64,000 nt of DNA, taken from Gamarada debralockiae. Taxonomy: Eukaryota > Ascomycota > Leotiomycetes > Helotiales > Hyphodiscaceae. Of this stretch, positions 45,887 to 57,078 are shown piece after piece (position 1 is the stretch's first letter; each line of letters begins with the position of its first letter). The stretch is from contig NXFV01000767.1 of the NCBI GenBank assembly GCA_002803225.1, forward strand, positions 1 to 64,000. Reading direction: 5' to 3'. The notes under the pieces are model-generated. The model did not search any database and was not told the origin of the DNA. It was given only the letters and a program-made list of their open reading frames with translations. Position numbers and translations under genes: made by a program.

Positions 45887-47031
45887 ATGGCGACCGTCAC
45901 TATCAATGGCCAAATTGCCGGCATGACTCCAGCCCAATTTGCATCCCTTCCTCCTCACTTGAAGTTGCAACACTCGACCAAGATGCCCAACGAGTTCCTG
46001 ATGAACAACGCGGTACTCTCTCGAAGACAGGCACACAGGCTTGGTCTCTCAAGTGCTGCGCCTCATATCTTCCACCCTGTCCATGCCAGAGCAACTCGCC
46101 CTGCTCTTGCCGCGAAACGCCCACTCAACTCTTGGATGTGTTTTCGGACATTTTATTTTCCCATCTTCACGTCTCTTCAGCAGAAGAATGCGTCCAGCTA
46201 CCTTACCCTCATGTGGCAGCAAGATCCTTTCAAGGCGAAGTGGACTATTCTTGCGTGTGCATACTCCGCCATCCGCGACAATGTTGGCAAGCCAAATGCG
46301 CCTCTGGACCAATTCCTCAGTCTCGTTTGCCCAGAACTCGGCATCATCGATACTGCAGACTACTTGCAAAAGATGTCGTGGGAGCTCGAGATTGATGTTG
46401 ATGGAGTTATGAAATTGAAGCAGGTGTCGGTTCCAGATATCGCTTCTTTCGAAGACCACATCAAGCATACCATCATGACTGAGAAGGATGTCATCCATTT
46501 CTGCGCGCAAAAGTTCTTCATCGCCCACTCCACCGCCATTGCCATCGCGGGCCAACCTGCAGCAGCTCAACAAGGCCTTCTTGCTACTGCTCCAGTTGTA
46601 CCCAACACGCCACCTGCCCCCAGCAATCAATTCCTGTGGCAGACAATCACCAATCCGCGCGCCGCTGCTTCTGATGCCTTGGGCTTCGATGTCAACCAAT
46701 TTCTGGACCTAGCTGAGCAATCCGAGTCGTCCAACCTCCCATCTCTGCCACCCCCAGCTCCATACGAGTGGACTGGATGCATGGCTGATCTGTACAACCC
46801 CGCTGAAGGCACGTTCGACTTTGAGGGACTGGGAAATAACTATGCCACTCCTCTCTTCGACACCGGTAACATCGCCGACCCTCAGAGCTTTGATGCGATG
46901 TTTGGTGAAGTCATCCAGGATGGATTCTTCCACCCCTCAAGTAAGCAGTCCTGAACCCCAGCCCCAAAGACCTTCAGCTAACTTTCGCAGTCCCGGAGAG
47001 TCAAGACGACCTCATCTCGCCCTTCTTCTGA
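45887..47031 (+). CDS. MAT1-1-1: Mating-type protein MAT1-1-1 (alpha-box transcription factor)
   Basis: Two exons, 45887-46940 and 46991-47031, join in frame to 364 residues and replace the read-through end KQS with IPESQDDLISPFF. The alpha box spans about residues 74-155: AKRPLNSWMCFRTFYFPIF, then MWQQDPFKAKWTILACAYSA, RDNVGK and LDQFLSLVCPELGI. This is the core of the HMG-fold alpha domain that defines MAT1-1. Unusually, no intron interrupts the alpha box; the only intron is near the C-terminus. The C-terminal half is Pro/Ala-rich and acidic, suggesting an activation region. The start at MATVTINGQ is preferred; an in-frame Met 48 codons upstream exists. It is in tandem with the unknown gene, about 260 bp downstream. 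Confidence 0.93.
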
Positions 47032-48806
47032 ACGATTGATCCACTCCTCTGGAGCAAACCATCGCAGTCTCGGTAACAACGCCTCCCACAGCCAGAACTG
47101 CAATCCATACATCAGACCGACTCTTGTACACAGTCGTCTCGACCTCAAGTCACAGCAGCAACCATCTTCTATGTTGATGTGGGACCAGTACATTACGACC
47201 TCCTCACCATACAATTGTATCTCTGTTCAATTTTCCTTTTCCACAGGGCTGTGGCTTGTTTGGTATGAATCCAGCATCCCAGCATCCCAGATTCCAGTTT
47301 TTCCGTTCTCGAACATACCTTCATTCCGCATCGTGCCGTCAGGGTGGTAGTCACTTGTCGTATCGTCGGTACTGCGCAGGAGACACGCACATGCACGGTT
47401 GAATCACTTTGGCGCTGAGGAGTCCAGACTACGTTCAGGAATCCAAAGGCGTCGAATGATCACATTCCCAGTAGATAGAGCGAATTGACATAATTTCAAT
47501 GATTGGTGGTGTTGCAAAGGTGTCGATGCTTTTTTGTTGGAATGTGCGTCGTGAAAATAAAGGTTGCACCATCTCACAAGCTAATGCAGCAAGGGGTTCC
47601 TTCCCGGGAATTCAGCGTTTCTAATTCGGTTTGGCTGCCGTCACTCTACCCGTTGTCTAATTGAAGTCCGTGCTTCCCTTCGCTTCCGACTGAGAAAGAT
47701 CCGCTCAATGAACCTCATCTGCTTCCTATCCTAGATGGGATAGATCTTTATTGTCTTTCGCAAACAGAAAAGAAGATATTATCCAGCTCTTCAGATCAGT
47801 TAGTGGCTTCAGTAGCTCTTTAGCTCCTTGCATCACACGAACTCCTTGCATCCCAAGATATCTGCTGGTGTTACCCCTCCCTCAAAGATGGAGGGTGGCG
47901 ACTGGCCCAGCAAAACCCAACATCCACAAAGTCCAAACCCGATCTCTCAGTGGCTCGAAAATTTGCAACCTCCTCAAGCCCTTTTCAAAGGCTTATCAGT
48001 GTTTCGGCCTTGAAAATTAAGAAGCCAAGAATTACCGCATTGGGAAAAAGGCGATCCAAACCTCCTCCTTTTTTGAACAATCTGAATGATTGAGCATCTC
48101 AGACTATGATTGGATCTAGATCCAGTCCCTACTGACCAGAATTGTACCGGTGCAGACTGCTCAGTTCTTCTAAATTCACGCTTCATACCTTCCTGGAGAC
48201 CCTATTCCATCATAAAAATAGTAGAGTTGCTACCATTTCCGTGAATTGGTGGAGTAAAATTGTAAAGCATGTTGATGTGAATATGCTAAGTTCGGCTTCG
48301 ATATTAAGATTTCTCCGAACCTCCATGATAGGTAATCTTGAGGTGAAGCCGTAGACTCTTTCTTTAGTTTTGAACCAAATACTCAAAATCGGTCTCCTAT
48401 ACTTCTCATGGTCCTTGCTATCCGTGGTTGTCAAACACATGATATTCATGCAGTAAATGCAAGAAGGTATGATATATATCGAAGTAGGGAAATTTCCGGA
48501 ACAAACAAAAAGCCATGATGGCATCGCGGTATACTTCCTTCTCTTATATCAATTCTAAAAGTTCCTGTATGATGATTACCAGCGCTTTGGGATCTTTTGA
48601 AACGCACTGAAAAGAAAACGCTTATCAAGTCTGATACATGAAACGCCCCCTTCTACACGTCACAGTTCAATTCAAGCATCAAAGCTAACACATTCACATC
48701 AGGTCTTGAGCATCTTCGTTTTTGCAACTTTTTCGAATTCACAAAATGAACTTCGCTAAACTACGATCTCCTGTCGTTTCTCCTATTCCACGCATCCTGT
48801 CCCAAC
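47032..48806. other. MAT1-1-1 to SLA2 intergenic region
   Basis: About 1.8 kb between two convergent genes. Other than the 44-bp repeat copy at 48001-48044 I see no gene, no truncated mating-type fragment and no RNA gene. Open frames (47036-47350, 47751-48020) have no domain. Confidence 0.55.
48001..48044 (-). repeat. 44-bp repeat copy on the SLA2 side of MAT
   Basis: Starts GTTTCGGCCTTGAAAATTAA and ends AATTACCGCATTGGG, the reverse complement of the repeat clustered at 41531-41798. It matches those copies over the full 44 bp with scattered substitutions. It is inverted relative to three of the four copies and direct relative to the fourth (41756-41798). Confidence 0.8.
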
Positions 48807-51800
48807 TTACTCCTGATAAGAGACCTTCCTCATCTCACCCAATCTCTGCCTTGCTGCAGCCAAATTATTCTCAAGTTGGAGGATCTCGACCTATTTTTGC
48901 TCTCGTTAGCAATCGTTCGGATGGAGTGAGTAATTGGGGTCTGAATTATTCAAATTGGCTGGGCAGTTCGGGCCTCAATCGCTCCAAGATATTGAGCAAT
49001 TCGACTTCCAATTGTCAGGAGTGAGCAATTGAAAGCCCGATCGTTCTAAAGGGTTGAGCAACCATGGCTCCAATTGTTCCAGAGTGTTGACCAATTGGAC
49101 TTCCAATCATCGGGACATCACACACGTCAAAATTGGAAAAGGGTGAACAAACCTGCTGCTCCATCTCCCTAACCTTAAACTCGTGCGCTCCCAACTTCGC
49201 ATAATCCACCCTCTCATCCTCCTGATCACGATCCTTAATCATACTCTGCACCTGTCTGACCAAAGATCTGCATGCCGCACCAACAGCTTTGCTTGCTTGC
49301 TCAAGTGATTCTTGACTCTTACTCATGAAGCCCGCCTTGACTCTGCTTGCTGCTACAAGTTGGGCCGTGGAGGCAGCAACGTCATTGGAGGCAACGATGA
49401 GTTGTTCTGGGCTGTTGCGGCCAGAGAGCACTCCATCTGCAGTCTCAATCAAAGTGTTGGTCGAGGAAGCTACCGCTTTGGCGGCAGAGATAAGTCCTTC
49501 GGTCCAGCGGTTGTTCTTCTTGTAGAAGTTGCTCTTGGAGACGGAGCCCCGACCAGCTTCGACGATCTCTTGTTGAGTTACGGTTGCTGCCTTGATGAGC
49601 TTGGCGATCGCGTTCGTTACGGCCATCGCGGCGTCGAGGATGGAGTCGTGAATGCGTAGTTCGTAGGTCGAGTATCCGTCCTTAGGCTTCGACTTGAGCT
49701 TCGCAAGGCGAGCAGCAGCAGCGCTAATGGCATCGGCGGCTTTGTTCAACTCGCTGTCGACGAGATCTCCCAAGTCGCCCTTGTTGTTGGCCAACTTACC
49801 ACTGTTTGGTGCAAAGGTATCGACGAGCTTGTTGAGCTTCTGCAGATTCATTTGCACATCATTGTTATTGTTGATAACGACGTCTGTCTTCTGCATCGGA
49901 TCCATGCCATCGAGTCGGAAGCTTTGAAGACCACGGAAGAACTTGACAGTCGATTGAGCCGATTGTCTGGCACCGTTGGTCAATTGATCTGCCTTCTTTT
50001 CATCCGTCGCAAGTCTCTGAAGACCCTTGGTGTTGCTGAGGACATCCGCGATGGAGCTTGAGAAGACATTGATCGTTCGAATGATCTCGGCGTGACTGCT
50101 GTTTGGGCCGTCGGCGATGAAGTTGTTGAAAGCGGTTGCGAATTCCGTAGCACTCGAAGAGGCCTTCTCGATTTGAGAAAGGACGTAGGAAGGTGTTGCG
50201 TTTTGGTTACCGGCTTGCATGGAAGAGTCCAATTCGTAGAGAGCGTCATCTACACGCTGAACTCCACTCTGGAGGACGGAATCGATGATATCGTTGATCT
50301 TGCCAATGTTTGAGAGAAGCATAGCGTCAATCTCCCCATCCAGAGCTTCATCTGTTGCTCCCTTGGAGTGCTCTAATTCGTTGAGCCGAAGCAGGGTATC
50401 GTCCAAACTTTGCTTGTACACCTCTAGCTCATCTTCCTTCTCCCGCAGCAAGCGCTCTGCGTCTGAACCACCTTCACTGTACTTCGCATGAATATCTTCA
50501 AGAGCACGGGACTTCTTTCGAAGAGCCTCCTCAAGATCGGACATTTCGCGGTTGTACTTGGAAAGCATTGAAGAGAGCTCATTGCCTTTGCTTCGTTCGA
50601 GGTTATCAGCCCGGTCAAGAGCCATGCGCAGCTCGCGCTTGAGTTTCTCCATTTCCTCACGGTTACCTCCAGCCAAACGATCTTTGTCATGCAATGCCCG
50701 ATCTCTCTCTCTGATCATGTCGGCAAGCTCGAGATTCTTGGTCTTGATCTCACGCTCTAGCTTCTCGCGCTTATCGATGGCTTCCTGTGCAGAAGCAGCC
50801 TTGAGTTGCACACTCTTGAACTTCTGCAGCAAATCGAGATGCTCATGTCGTAATTGGGAATACAGCTTGGCAAGTGCCTCATACTTTGTCCGCCAAGTAT
50901 TGACTTGTTCTTGGAGAGCTCGAATCTGGTCATCCTTGCTACCAATCTGCTGTCCGTAGTTGTTCTGGAGTTGCATGAGCTCGCCCTCCAAGGCCTTGAT
51001 CTTTTGATCGTATTGCTGGAGCATAAGCTGGTCTCTCGCATACTGTGCCCGAGCCTCAAAGTTCTCCTGCTCCAATTGTGCCATGCGACCTTGGGTCTGT
51101 TGTTGCATTTGTTGTGCGTATAAAGCTTCCTGGTCCCGTCTTTGCTGCTCAGCCAGCTGGCGCTGCTGTTCTTCGAAGTCTCGTTGTGCCTGAAGCTGGG
51201 CTTGCTGTTGAGCATAGAGCTGTTGGGCTTGCTGGGCCTCTAATACTCTCTGTTGCTCCTCATACTCCCGATTCTGCCTAGCTTGCTCATTCTTCCAGAA
51301 TTCCCCAATGTCATCTGGTTCCTCGACTTTGGGAGCTGGAGGGGGTGTAATCTGTCTCTCAATCTCCTGCTTGGGTCGTTGTGGTAATTTGGGGGCAGAT
51401 TCGTCTTCGGAGAGGAGGTTAGGGGGATCTTGTGGAAGTTTTGGGACGGTAATTAAGCTTGTGAGATATCGGAGATTGGAGCATTCGTAGTAGAACTTGA
51501 CAAGGCGGTAATGCTGGGCATCATATCGTCCCCTCAGGGGCTCTAGGGCATCATCGTCGCCAGTTGCTAGAAGATTATCAGCACTTGCAGCAGGAACATA
51601 GGCGGTATGACTGACTCGTGTGCATTGCACGCAGCATGCTAGTGATGAATTTGTAGATTCCATAACTCTCCTGCACCAGAGGAACCAGGGCGGAAATCCT
51701 ACACTCATTATTGCCGCCGCTCCGGAAATGAGAGAAGATCAACTTCTGGAATTGCTCTATCCTATCCTGAAGCATCATCAGGTCCGAAATCGTTTCGTAG

Positions 51801-52517
51801 CCTTCATTCGGATCATTGATTCCCTTCAAGCTGATATATTCCTCATATTCGAAGGTGCCATTGAAGTCTGGATGTTGCTGATGGAAGGTCAACTTCGCCA
51901 GGAGGAAATTGACGTATTCCTTAATCAAAGGCCCATATCCCCGCAGACCCTCTCCAGCCATGCCTCTGTTCAGACTGTCGATCCAGCTTCGATTTGCCAT
52001 TGCATCTCGTAAGGTCGAAGGATGACCCTCCTGCAGGACTTTGTGGACCGTGATCAGCGCCTTAAAGGTCTGCACCTCATCTGCCAGGATTGGTTGCCTG
52101 CAAAACATTCAGGTTAGCTGCTTGTTCCATAATTCCTGCCATTCTCATGGACTGCGGAGCTCCGGAACCCCAACGCCCCAACAGCCCATGGGTTCCAGCA
52201 GCACTTTATTGACGGCCCAAACCAGAAGATAGACAATACTAACACTTTCATGCCAGCCCAGAAGGCGGCAGACGACTTGTGGTCCCATGTGTAGACAATA
52301 CAGCTCCGCACATGCTTGCGTTTCGGCGCCGTCTCTTCGATGCTGGTGGCCTTTCGAATATTGATCGCAAGCTCGCCCTCGGATCTATAACAGGTAAAAT
52401 TAGCATACAAAAGTCCTAGGAAGCTAAAGCATCCAAATCTGAGATATTTGAAAGCTCTAAAGTAACTGACTTGGTGTGGTCGACGTTGCGGGTCGTCGGG
52501 GCATAGTTTAGAGACAT
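48807..52517 (-). CDS. SLA2: Cytoskeleton assembly control protein SLA2 (ANTH / talin-like actin-binding)
   Basis: Five exons keep frame into about 1,055 residues: 52517-52471, 52384-52244, 52097-51616, 51566-49153 and 48890-48807. The N-terminal ANTH domain (residues about 15-270) has INIRKATSIEETAPKRKHVR and FWAGMKVQPILADEVQTFKA. A Pro-rich linker leads to a very long Gln/Glu/Arg coiled coil (about 330-690). The C-terminal talin-like THATCH domain has NAIAKLIKAATVTQQEIV and LIVASNDVAASTAQLVAASR, closing with EILQLENNLAAARQRLGEMR. Sla2/HIP1 couples clathrin coats and PIP2 to actin during endocytosis. The conserved C-terminal block is reached only by a 262-nt last intron. SLA2 is the standard right border of MAT loci. 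An in-frame Met 10 codons upstream is an alternative start. Confidence 0.94.
48924..49116. repeat. Minisatellite in the last SLA2 intron
   Basis: About six imperfect units of 31-33 bp, each with a core like GAGCAATT followed by CTTCCAATTGT or a variant (GGAGTGAGTAATTGG, TTGAGCAATTCGACTTCC, GTGAGCAATTG, TTGAGCAACC, TTGACCAATTGGACTTCC). The array lies entirely inside intron 48891-49152 and explains why this intron is several times longer than its neighbours. Confidence 0.7.
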
Positions 52518-53497
52518 ATTGACAAGATTTGAGCGCGCAAAGCTCATGCGAAGAATGAACAGGAAGGTGCGATTACGACAATAGAGAGGTATTTAGGGTT
52601 GAAGGGCAGGCAGCGAGATTGTGCCCAAAATTATGGCATGGGGAGAGAGACGAGGCCGACAGCGTGGATTTGTCTTGGCGTTCGGCGCCGTTACGCAAGT
52701 GTGGGCTGTGGCGTAACTGAACCGCCTTACGAGTGAGGCATAAAATGAATCCTTCACTTCCTTCAAAAGATTGTTGGCCTGCTGGAAAATAGGGAATCCT
52801 CATTAGTTCATTCTGTTTCAGCGATTCAAAAGAACGCATGAGATACCCTCCAAGCCATCCCTAGCATACTCTCATCAGATCGCCGAATTATGAAGAGCGA
52901 TTGGGGATCTTGTATCTAACAGAGCGTCTCTTCAAACTTTCGGTCGCTGAGCACATCGACATATTCGGTATACATATTTATGAAATTGAAAGACAAGAAA
53001 GTAACACGTTCGAACCTACCCGGAATGTATTCGTTGTCGCAGCATCTTTGCACTGCTTTTCTGTCCTGTGAAGATGGAAGAAATATCGTCCATAGATGTT
53101 GGTAATGGGCCATGAACAGATTCAAATATCAGAAAGACCATAGAAGTTAGTGAAATTGTAGTTTTTTTGAGTTGAGTGACTGGCGGCGGTGACGTCCTTC
53201 CACTTCACGGATACACGAATTGAATTTCAGCGGAGTCAATGATTGAAATGAATCAACGAAGTCTTCTCTCCAAAATACTAAGTGAATCGTCTTCATTGCT
53301 ACTCATGCTTTCAGTGTACTCTGGTATAGCTCCTCAATGCTCTGTACACGAACAGACGGTCTACCAATCCGGATAACTCCTTATATGCTCCACGCTTTAC
53401 TGTACTGTGCATCCCGTAACCAACGCCAGAAAGTCCACTACCTTCATCCCACTCTCCGTTATCCAACTCCACTCTTGAACCCATAATCCGAAAGTGC
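52518..53497. other. Intergenic region upstream of SLA2
   Basis: About 980 bp between the SLA2 start and the NVJ2 stop. It should contain the SLA2 promoter and the NVJ2 3' flank. No further gene is supported. Confidence 0.5.
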
Positions 53498-56452
53498 TCA
53501 TTGCAAGCCAGCATCCTCATCAACCAAAGTGCTCTTTACCCTCTGTTCTTCCTCTTGCGCAGCAAGCCAAGACGGCAACTTATCGCCATCCTCTTCTGGA
53601 CTTGTCGATAAAACTCGATGAGGTGGGCGTCTCTTTGGCAATCGAGGTGGACTGGGACTCGAGGGACTTTTGGGACTTGGGGGAGCTGGAGCCACCACAG
53701 GCTGTGGCGTGTTCTGAATCTCGTCTTCATCTTCTTCAACATCATCTACCCAAGGTTGCATATAGACAGGGGTATGCTCAGGTGCGTTCTCGCTCAAGGG
53801 TGTTCCTGGTAGCGAGTCGCTGGCAGGCGCTGCAACAACGAAAAGACCATCGTCGGCAGCCTCACCAGCTGGGTCTCCTCGACTCTTGCGTTCAGGTAAA
53901 GGAGGTGGTGGGACTGCATGCCTTTCACCATGCCCATTTGACTCATTGCCGGAATCTTTATGTCTCTGAGGTAAGGCTGGTGGAGGTAATGGTTTGCGTT
54001 TTGGCACAGGAATCGGTGCAGTCTTTGTCTTTCTGTCAGGTGGGGGAAGAGGCGTTCCTGGTGGAGGAAGAGGTCGCCCTCGTCCCATAACAAGGGGTGG
54101 AGAAGGCTCCTGTGCGCCTGCTGATCCATCCGTTCGTTGATCTTGGTGCCGTTGAATGGCATTCCACCCCCATTTCTTTGCTGTAGCCGCCGCATTTGTT
54201 ACTGCTGCCAGCGAAAGACGTTTAGTCTCCGCAGTCGAAGACTTTCCCGATGAAGATGTAGAGGTAGAGTTCTCACGTCTTATATCACGCCCAAACCCAA
54301 AAGATTTTGCTGACGGAATTTCGGATTTAAACGACGCAGTGCTGTTGCTTGCTGGGCTGGGTGGATAGGAGCCAGAAGCTGTATTGCTGGTGATATCTGA
54401 CACATTGAGGGAAGGCTGCGGGGTCAAGTCGTTGTCAATATCTTTCTCGGAGTTTACAGAGTTTCGTGAAGATGTAGATGATTGACTTTCAGCATTTTCC
54501 ATTCTGGAAGGTGGCCCGGACGGTGAGCCAACTGGTGTATGGGACGGTGAACTTGTGTGAGATAGTGCCGAAATTGCTGCAATTGCATGGCTGTGCTCGG
54601 GTGGTGTCGAGTTTTTGAAGGCATCGGCATTTGTCACGTCTGTGCTCACAACTGGTGATGAAGCACTGGCAAATGAACCAGAACGAAGTGCTCTTGGGGG
54701 CTTTTCAGGTGCTGAAGCCCGGGATTCAATACTCGTGGACGAGCCACTAGCCTTTGAGTTTTGAAGGTTCAGGGCAGATTTTGCAGCTTTCCGGGCAAAC
54801 ATACCACTTGATGGTGAGGTATCAGTGGCGGGCATGCTTATGCTCTTTTCAACTTCTGGTAAGGTAGCAATTGCATCGCTATGTTCGGCTTCCAAGTGTG
54901 CGACCTCGTCGACGTCTCCTTCCTGAGCGGCGGTAGTTTCAGGGTCATCATGACGGCGAGTCACTCTTTCATCAACCCAAATACCACCTCTCCAAATTTT
55001 GTTCTCCGGTTGGAAGAAAGGAATATCATCCCAATTCGGAAAAACTAAACTTTCCGCAACAACTTCCTTGATCCGATTTTCGATCTGTCGAAGGATCAAA
55101 GTGTACGTAATCTGTCTCGAACTAACGATTGGTTCTATGGTCATGTCGATCTTTGGCTGGGTCGAGAACGTCAACCAAATTCGATTGGATGGTGGTGGCT
55201 TGATTCTGATCATGGCGTGACCCTCAACTCTCTTTACCACCACCGCGAGGAGTAGATTGACTTCCCGTGCCTTGAATCGAGTACCGAGTTCGATACGAGC
55301 TGTAGCAGCCACCTCAATTCGAAAATTGCCAGAATACCGTACGTCTGCTTCCACAACAAGTTCTCCATCAACAGTCAAGTCCTTTAAGCGAGGATGGGTG
55401 ATCACAGGCGCGGCTTCTCCCAGGTCTATGTGCTTCAAAACGATTCTCGAGAGGAACGACGGTGTCTTCACTCGGGAGATCTTCTTGGTGATCTTCGCTT
55501 TGATGAAGTTCTCTACCTCCGAAGTCTTGTATAAAGCTAGAAATATCCTGCCTATGATAGCGTTGATCCATCTCGTCTGTAGATGCTCTTCTGAAGAGTG
55601 CAATTTCTGCACCAGGGTGATTATATCCTTAACATCGTATTGTAGAGGTATTGGAGGATTGTCATTCGAGTCCGGTTTTCTTTCTTGGTTCCGCAAGAGG
55701 GCAAAATAGAAATCCTCTTTCTCTGAGCAGAGCTCCGAGAATAGGTAGAACGGTTTTGAAACTCTGCCATCTGGTGTCAACTCTCCCACATCCGTCTTCC
55801 TCGAAAGACAGAGTGCATTCCTCTTTATGAATAGCTCTCCTTCTGGTGTTTCGTCACCTCCCGAGTAGATGCTGACATTATGATGTGCCAAAGATACCAC
55901 GTGTCGGACCTCGAGCTGTTCTTCGTCATCGAAGAACATCAAATGGCCGTGCCTATTCCAAGATCAGTAAATGGTCCCATAACATATCTCCACTTTCCAG
56001 AATATGTACCTCAGAACCACGTAAAACACATTACCGCCCTTCTTCTGGGGTCTCCCAGCACCTTTGTTATCCAATGGGCTCGTACTCGGTTTCCTATCGA
56101 ATATGCTTCTGTACATGCTCTGATAGACACTGGGGCTCGGCGCAGATATAGTCGTAGTCCCAACAGGCGTATTTCTTTCCAAAGGCTTCGAGTTTACACC
56201 TCCAGGGTTAAATTCGCGAAAGACCAAGAAATACATAGCTTCCGAACTGCTCTGCGCCTCTCCCAAAGTGTTCTGCGCCTTCTTAATAGCATCGATATCG
56301 TCTCCTGGTTGAACAATGGATGTTTCGTCGCTTTCTCGATAGGCTGTGTCTTCGTGGATAGGTAGAGTGACGAAAAGGACGACGATCATTAAAGGAAGCC
56401 CGAGAGCTCCTAGAATAAGCCCCAAGAGGAACCCCATCAAGCCACCCATCAT
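53498..56452 (-). CDS. NVJ2: NVJ2-like SMP-domain lipid-transfer protein at membrane contact sites
   Basis: Two exons, 56452-56010 and 55952-53498, join in frame across 57 nt to about 965 residues. MMGGLMGFLLGLILGALGLP and LMIVVLFVTL form an N-terminal membrane anchor. A PH-like segment starts at the junction (YVVLRHGHLMFFDDEEQLEV). The SMP lipid-transfer domain follows at about residues 260-460: WINAIIGRIFLALYKTSEV, then IRIKPPPSNRIWLTFSTQP and FPNWDDIPFF. The remaining half is disordered, rich in Ser and Pro, with PPPALPQR- and PPPPLPER-type SH3-ligand-like runs. Nvj2 tethers ER to vacuole or Golgi and moves lipids such as ceramide. An in-frame Met at 56506 would add 18 residues; the Met next to the membrane helix is preferred. 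Confidence 0.88.
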
Positions 56453-57078
56453 AGCATCGATAATGATGTGCGAGATGAATGTTGCACAGAGAGTTGGTGC
56501 ACACAAGTTGAGTGTGTAAGGCCAGCTTGGAGGTTAGAGTAGCATCCAAGGCCCATCAGCCTGATTGTTGCAGGGATCACAATCGCATTAGTCCGCCTCG
56601 TGGGTGGGCGAGGCGCCAAAACCAATGCAAGGCATCCTGAACCAATCTTCTCCGATATCTTTGTGAAGATAGGCATGAAAACAAAACAAAGTTTTGAGAG
56701 AGAGGAAGCATTAATCAGTTGTCAAAATCTTCAAAAATAAATAACTACTTACAAAGTTACAGGTATGAATCACTGAGATAGTTTAGGGGTTACGAGGTAC
56801 GTCTCTACGGCGACATGTTTACAGCAGTGCCCTTCAAAGGGACCTCCCAAACTCCCGGGCCAATTCCATGGAAGCTTATTTATTGAGATGAAGATGAGGA
56901 TAGAAAGGTCTACATTACAATCCGTTGAATTCGTTCCTCAGGGTCGTCTATCTAGTATGCTAACCCAGTTGGTATCCCAGTGTCCATCGCTATGCACCTT
57001 ACTTATGCAGAATCCCATCTATATGCTTCCTACCCTATGCCAGCCTTGTCCACCATAACCCACAAATGCAATCCTCCA
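56453..57078. other. NVJ2 promoter side / REV3 3' flank
   Basis: About 630 bp holding the NVJ2 upstream region and the end of the REV3 transcript. No gene, repeat or RNA gene is seen. Confidence 0.5.

Noticed and set aside
47032..48800. Search for a truncated second copy of a mating-type gene
   Set aside because: No alpha-box, HMG-box or SLA2/APN2 fragment was found on either strand in this interval.
48924..49116. Repeat array as a CRISPR
   Set aside because: Imperfect contiguous 31-33-bp units without unique spacers, inside an intron of a eukaryotic gene.
49312..51281. Several plus-strand open frames of 60-135 codons
   Set aside because: All lie opposite the SLA2 coiled-coil and talin-like exon and have no domain or splice partners.
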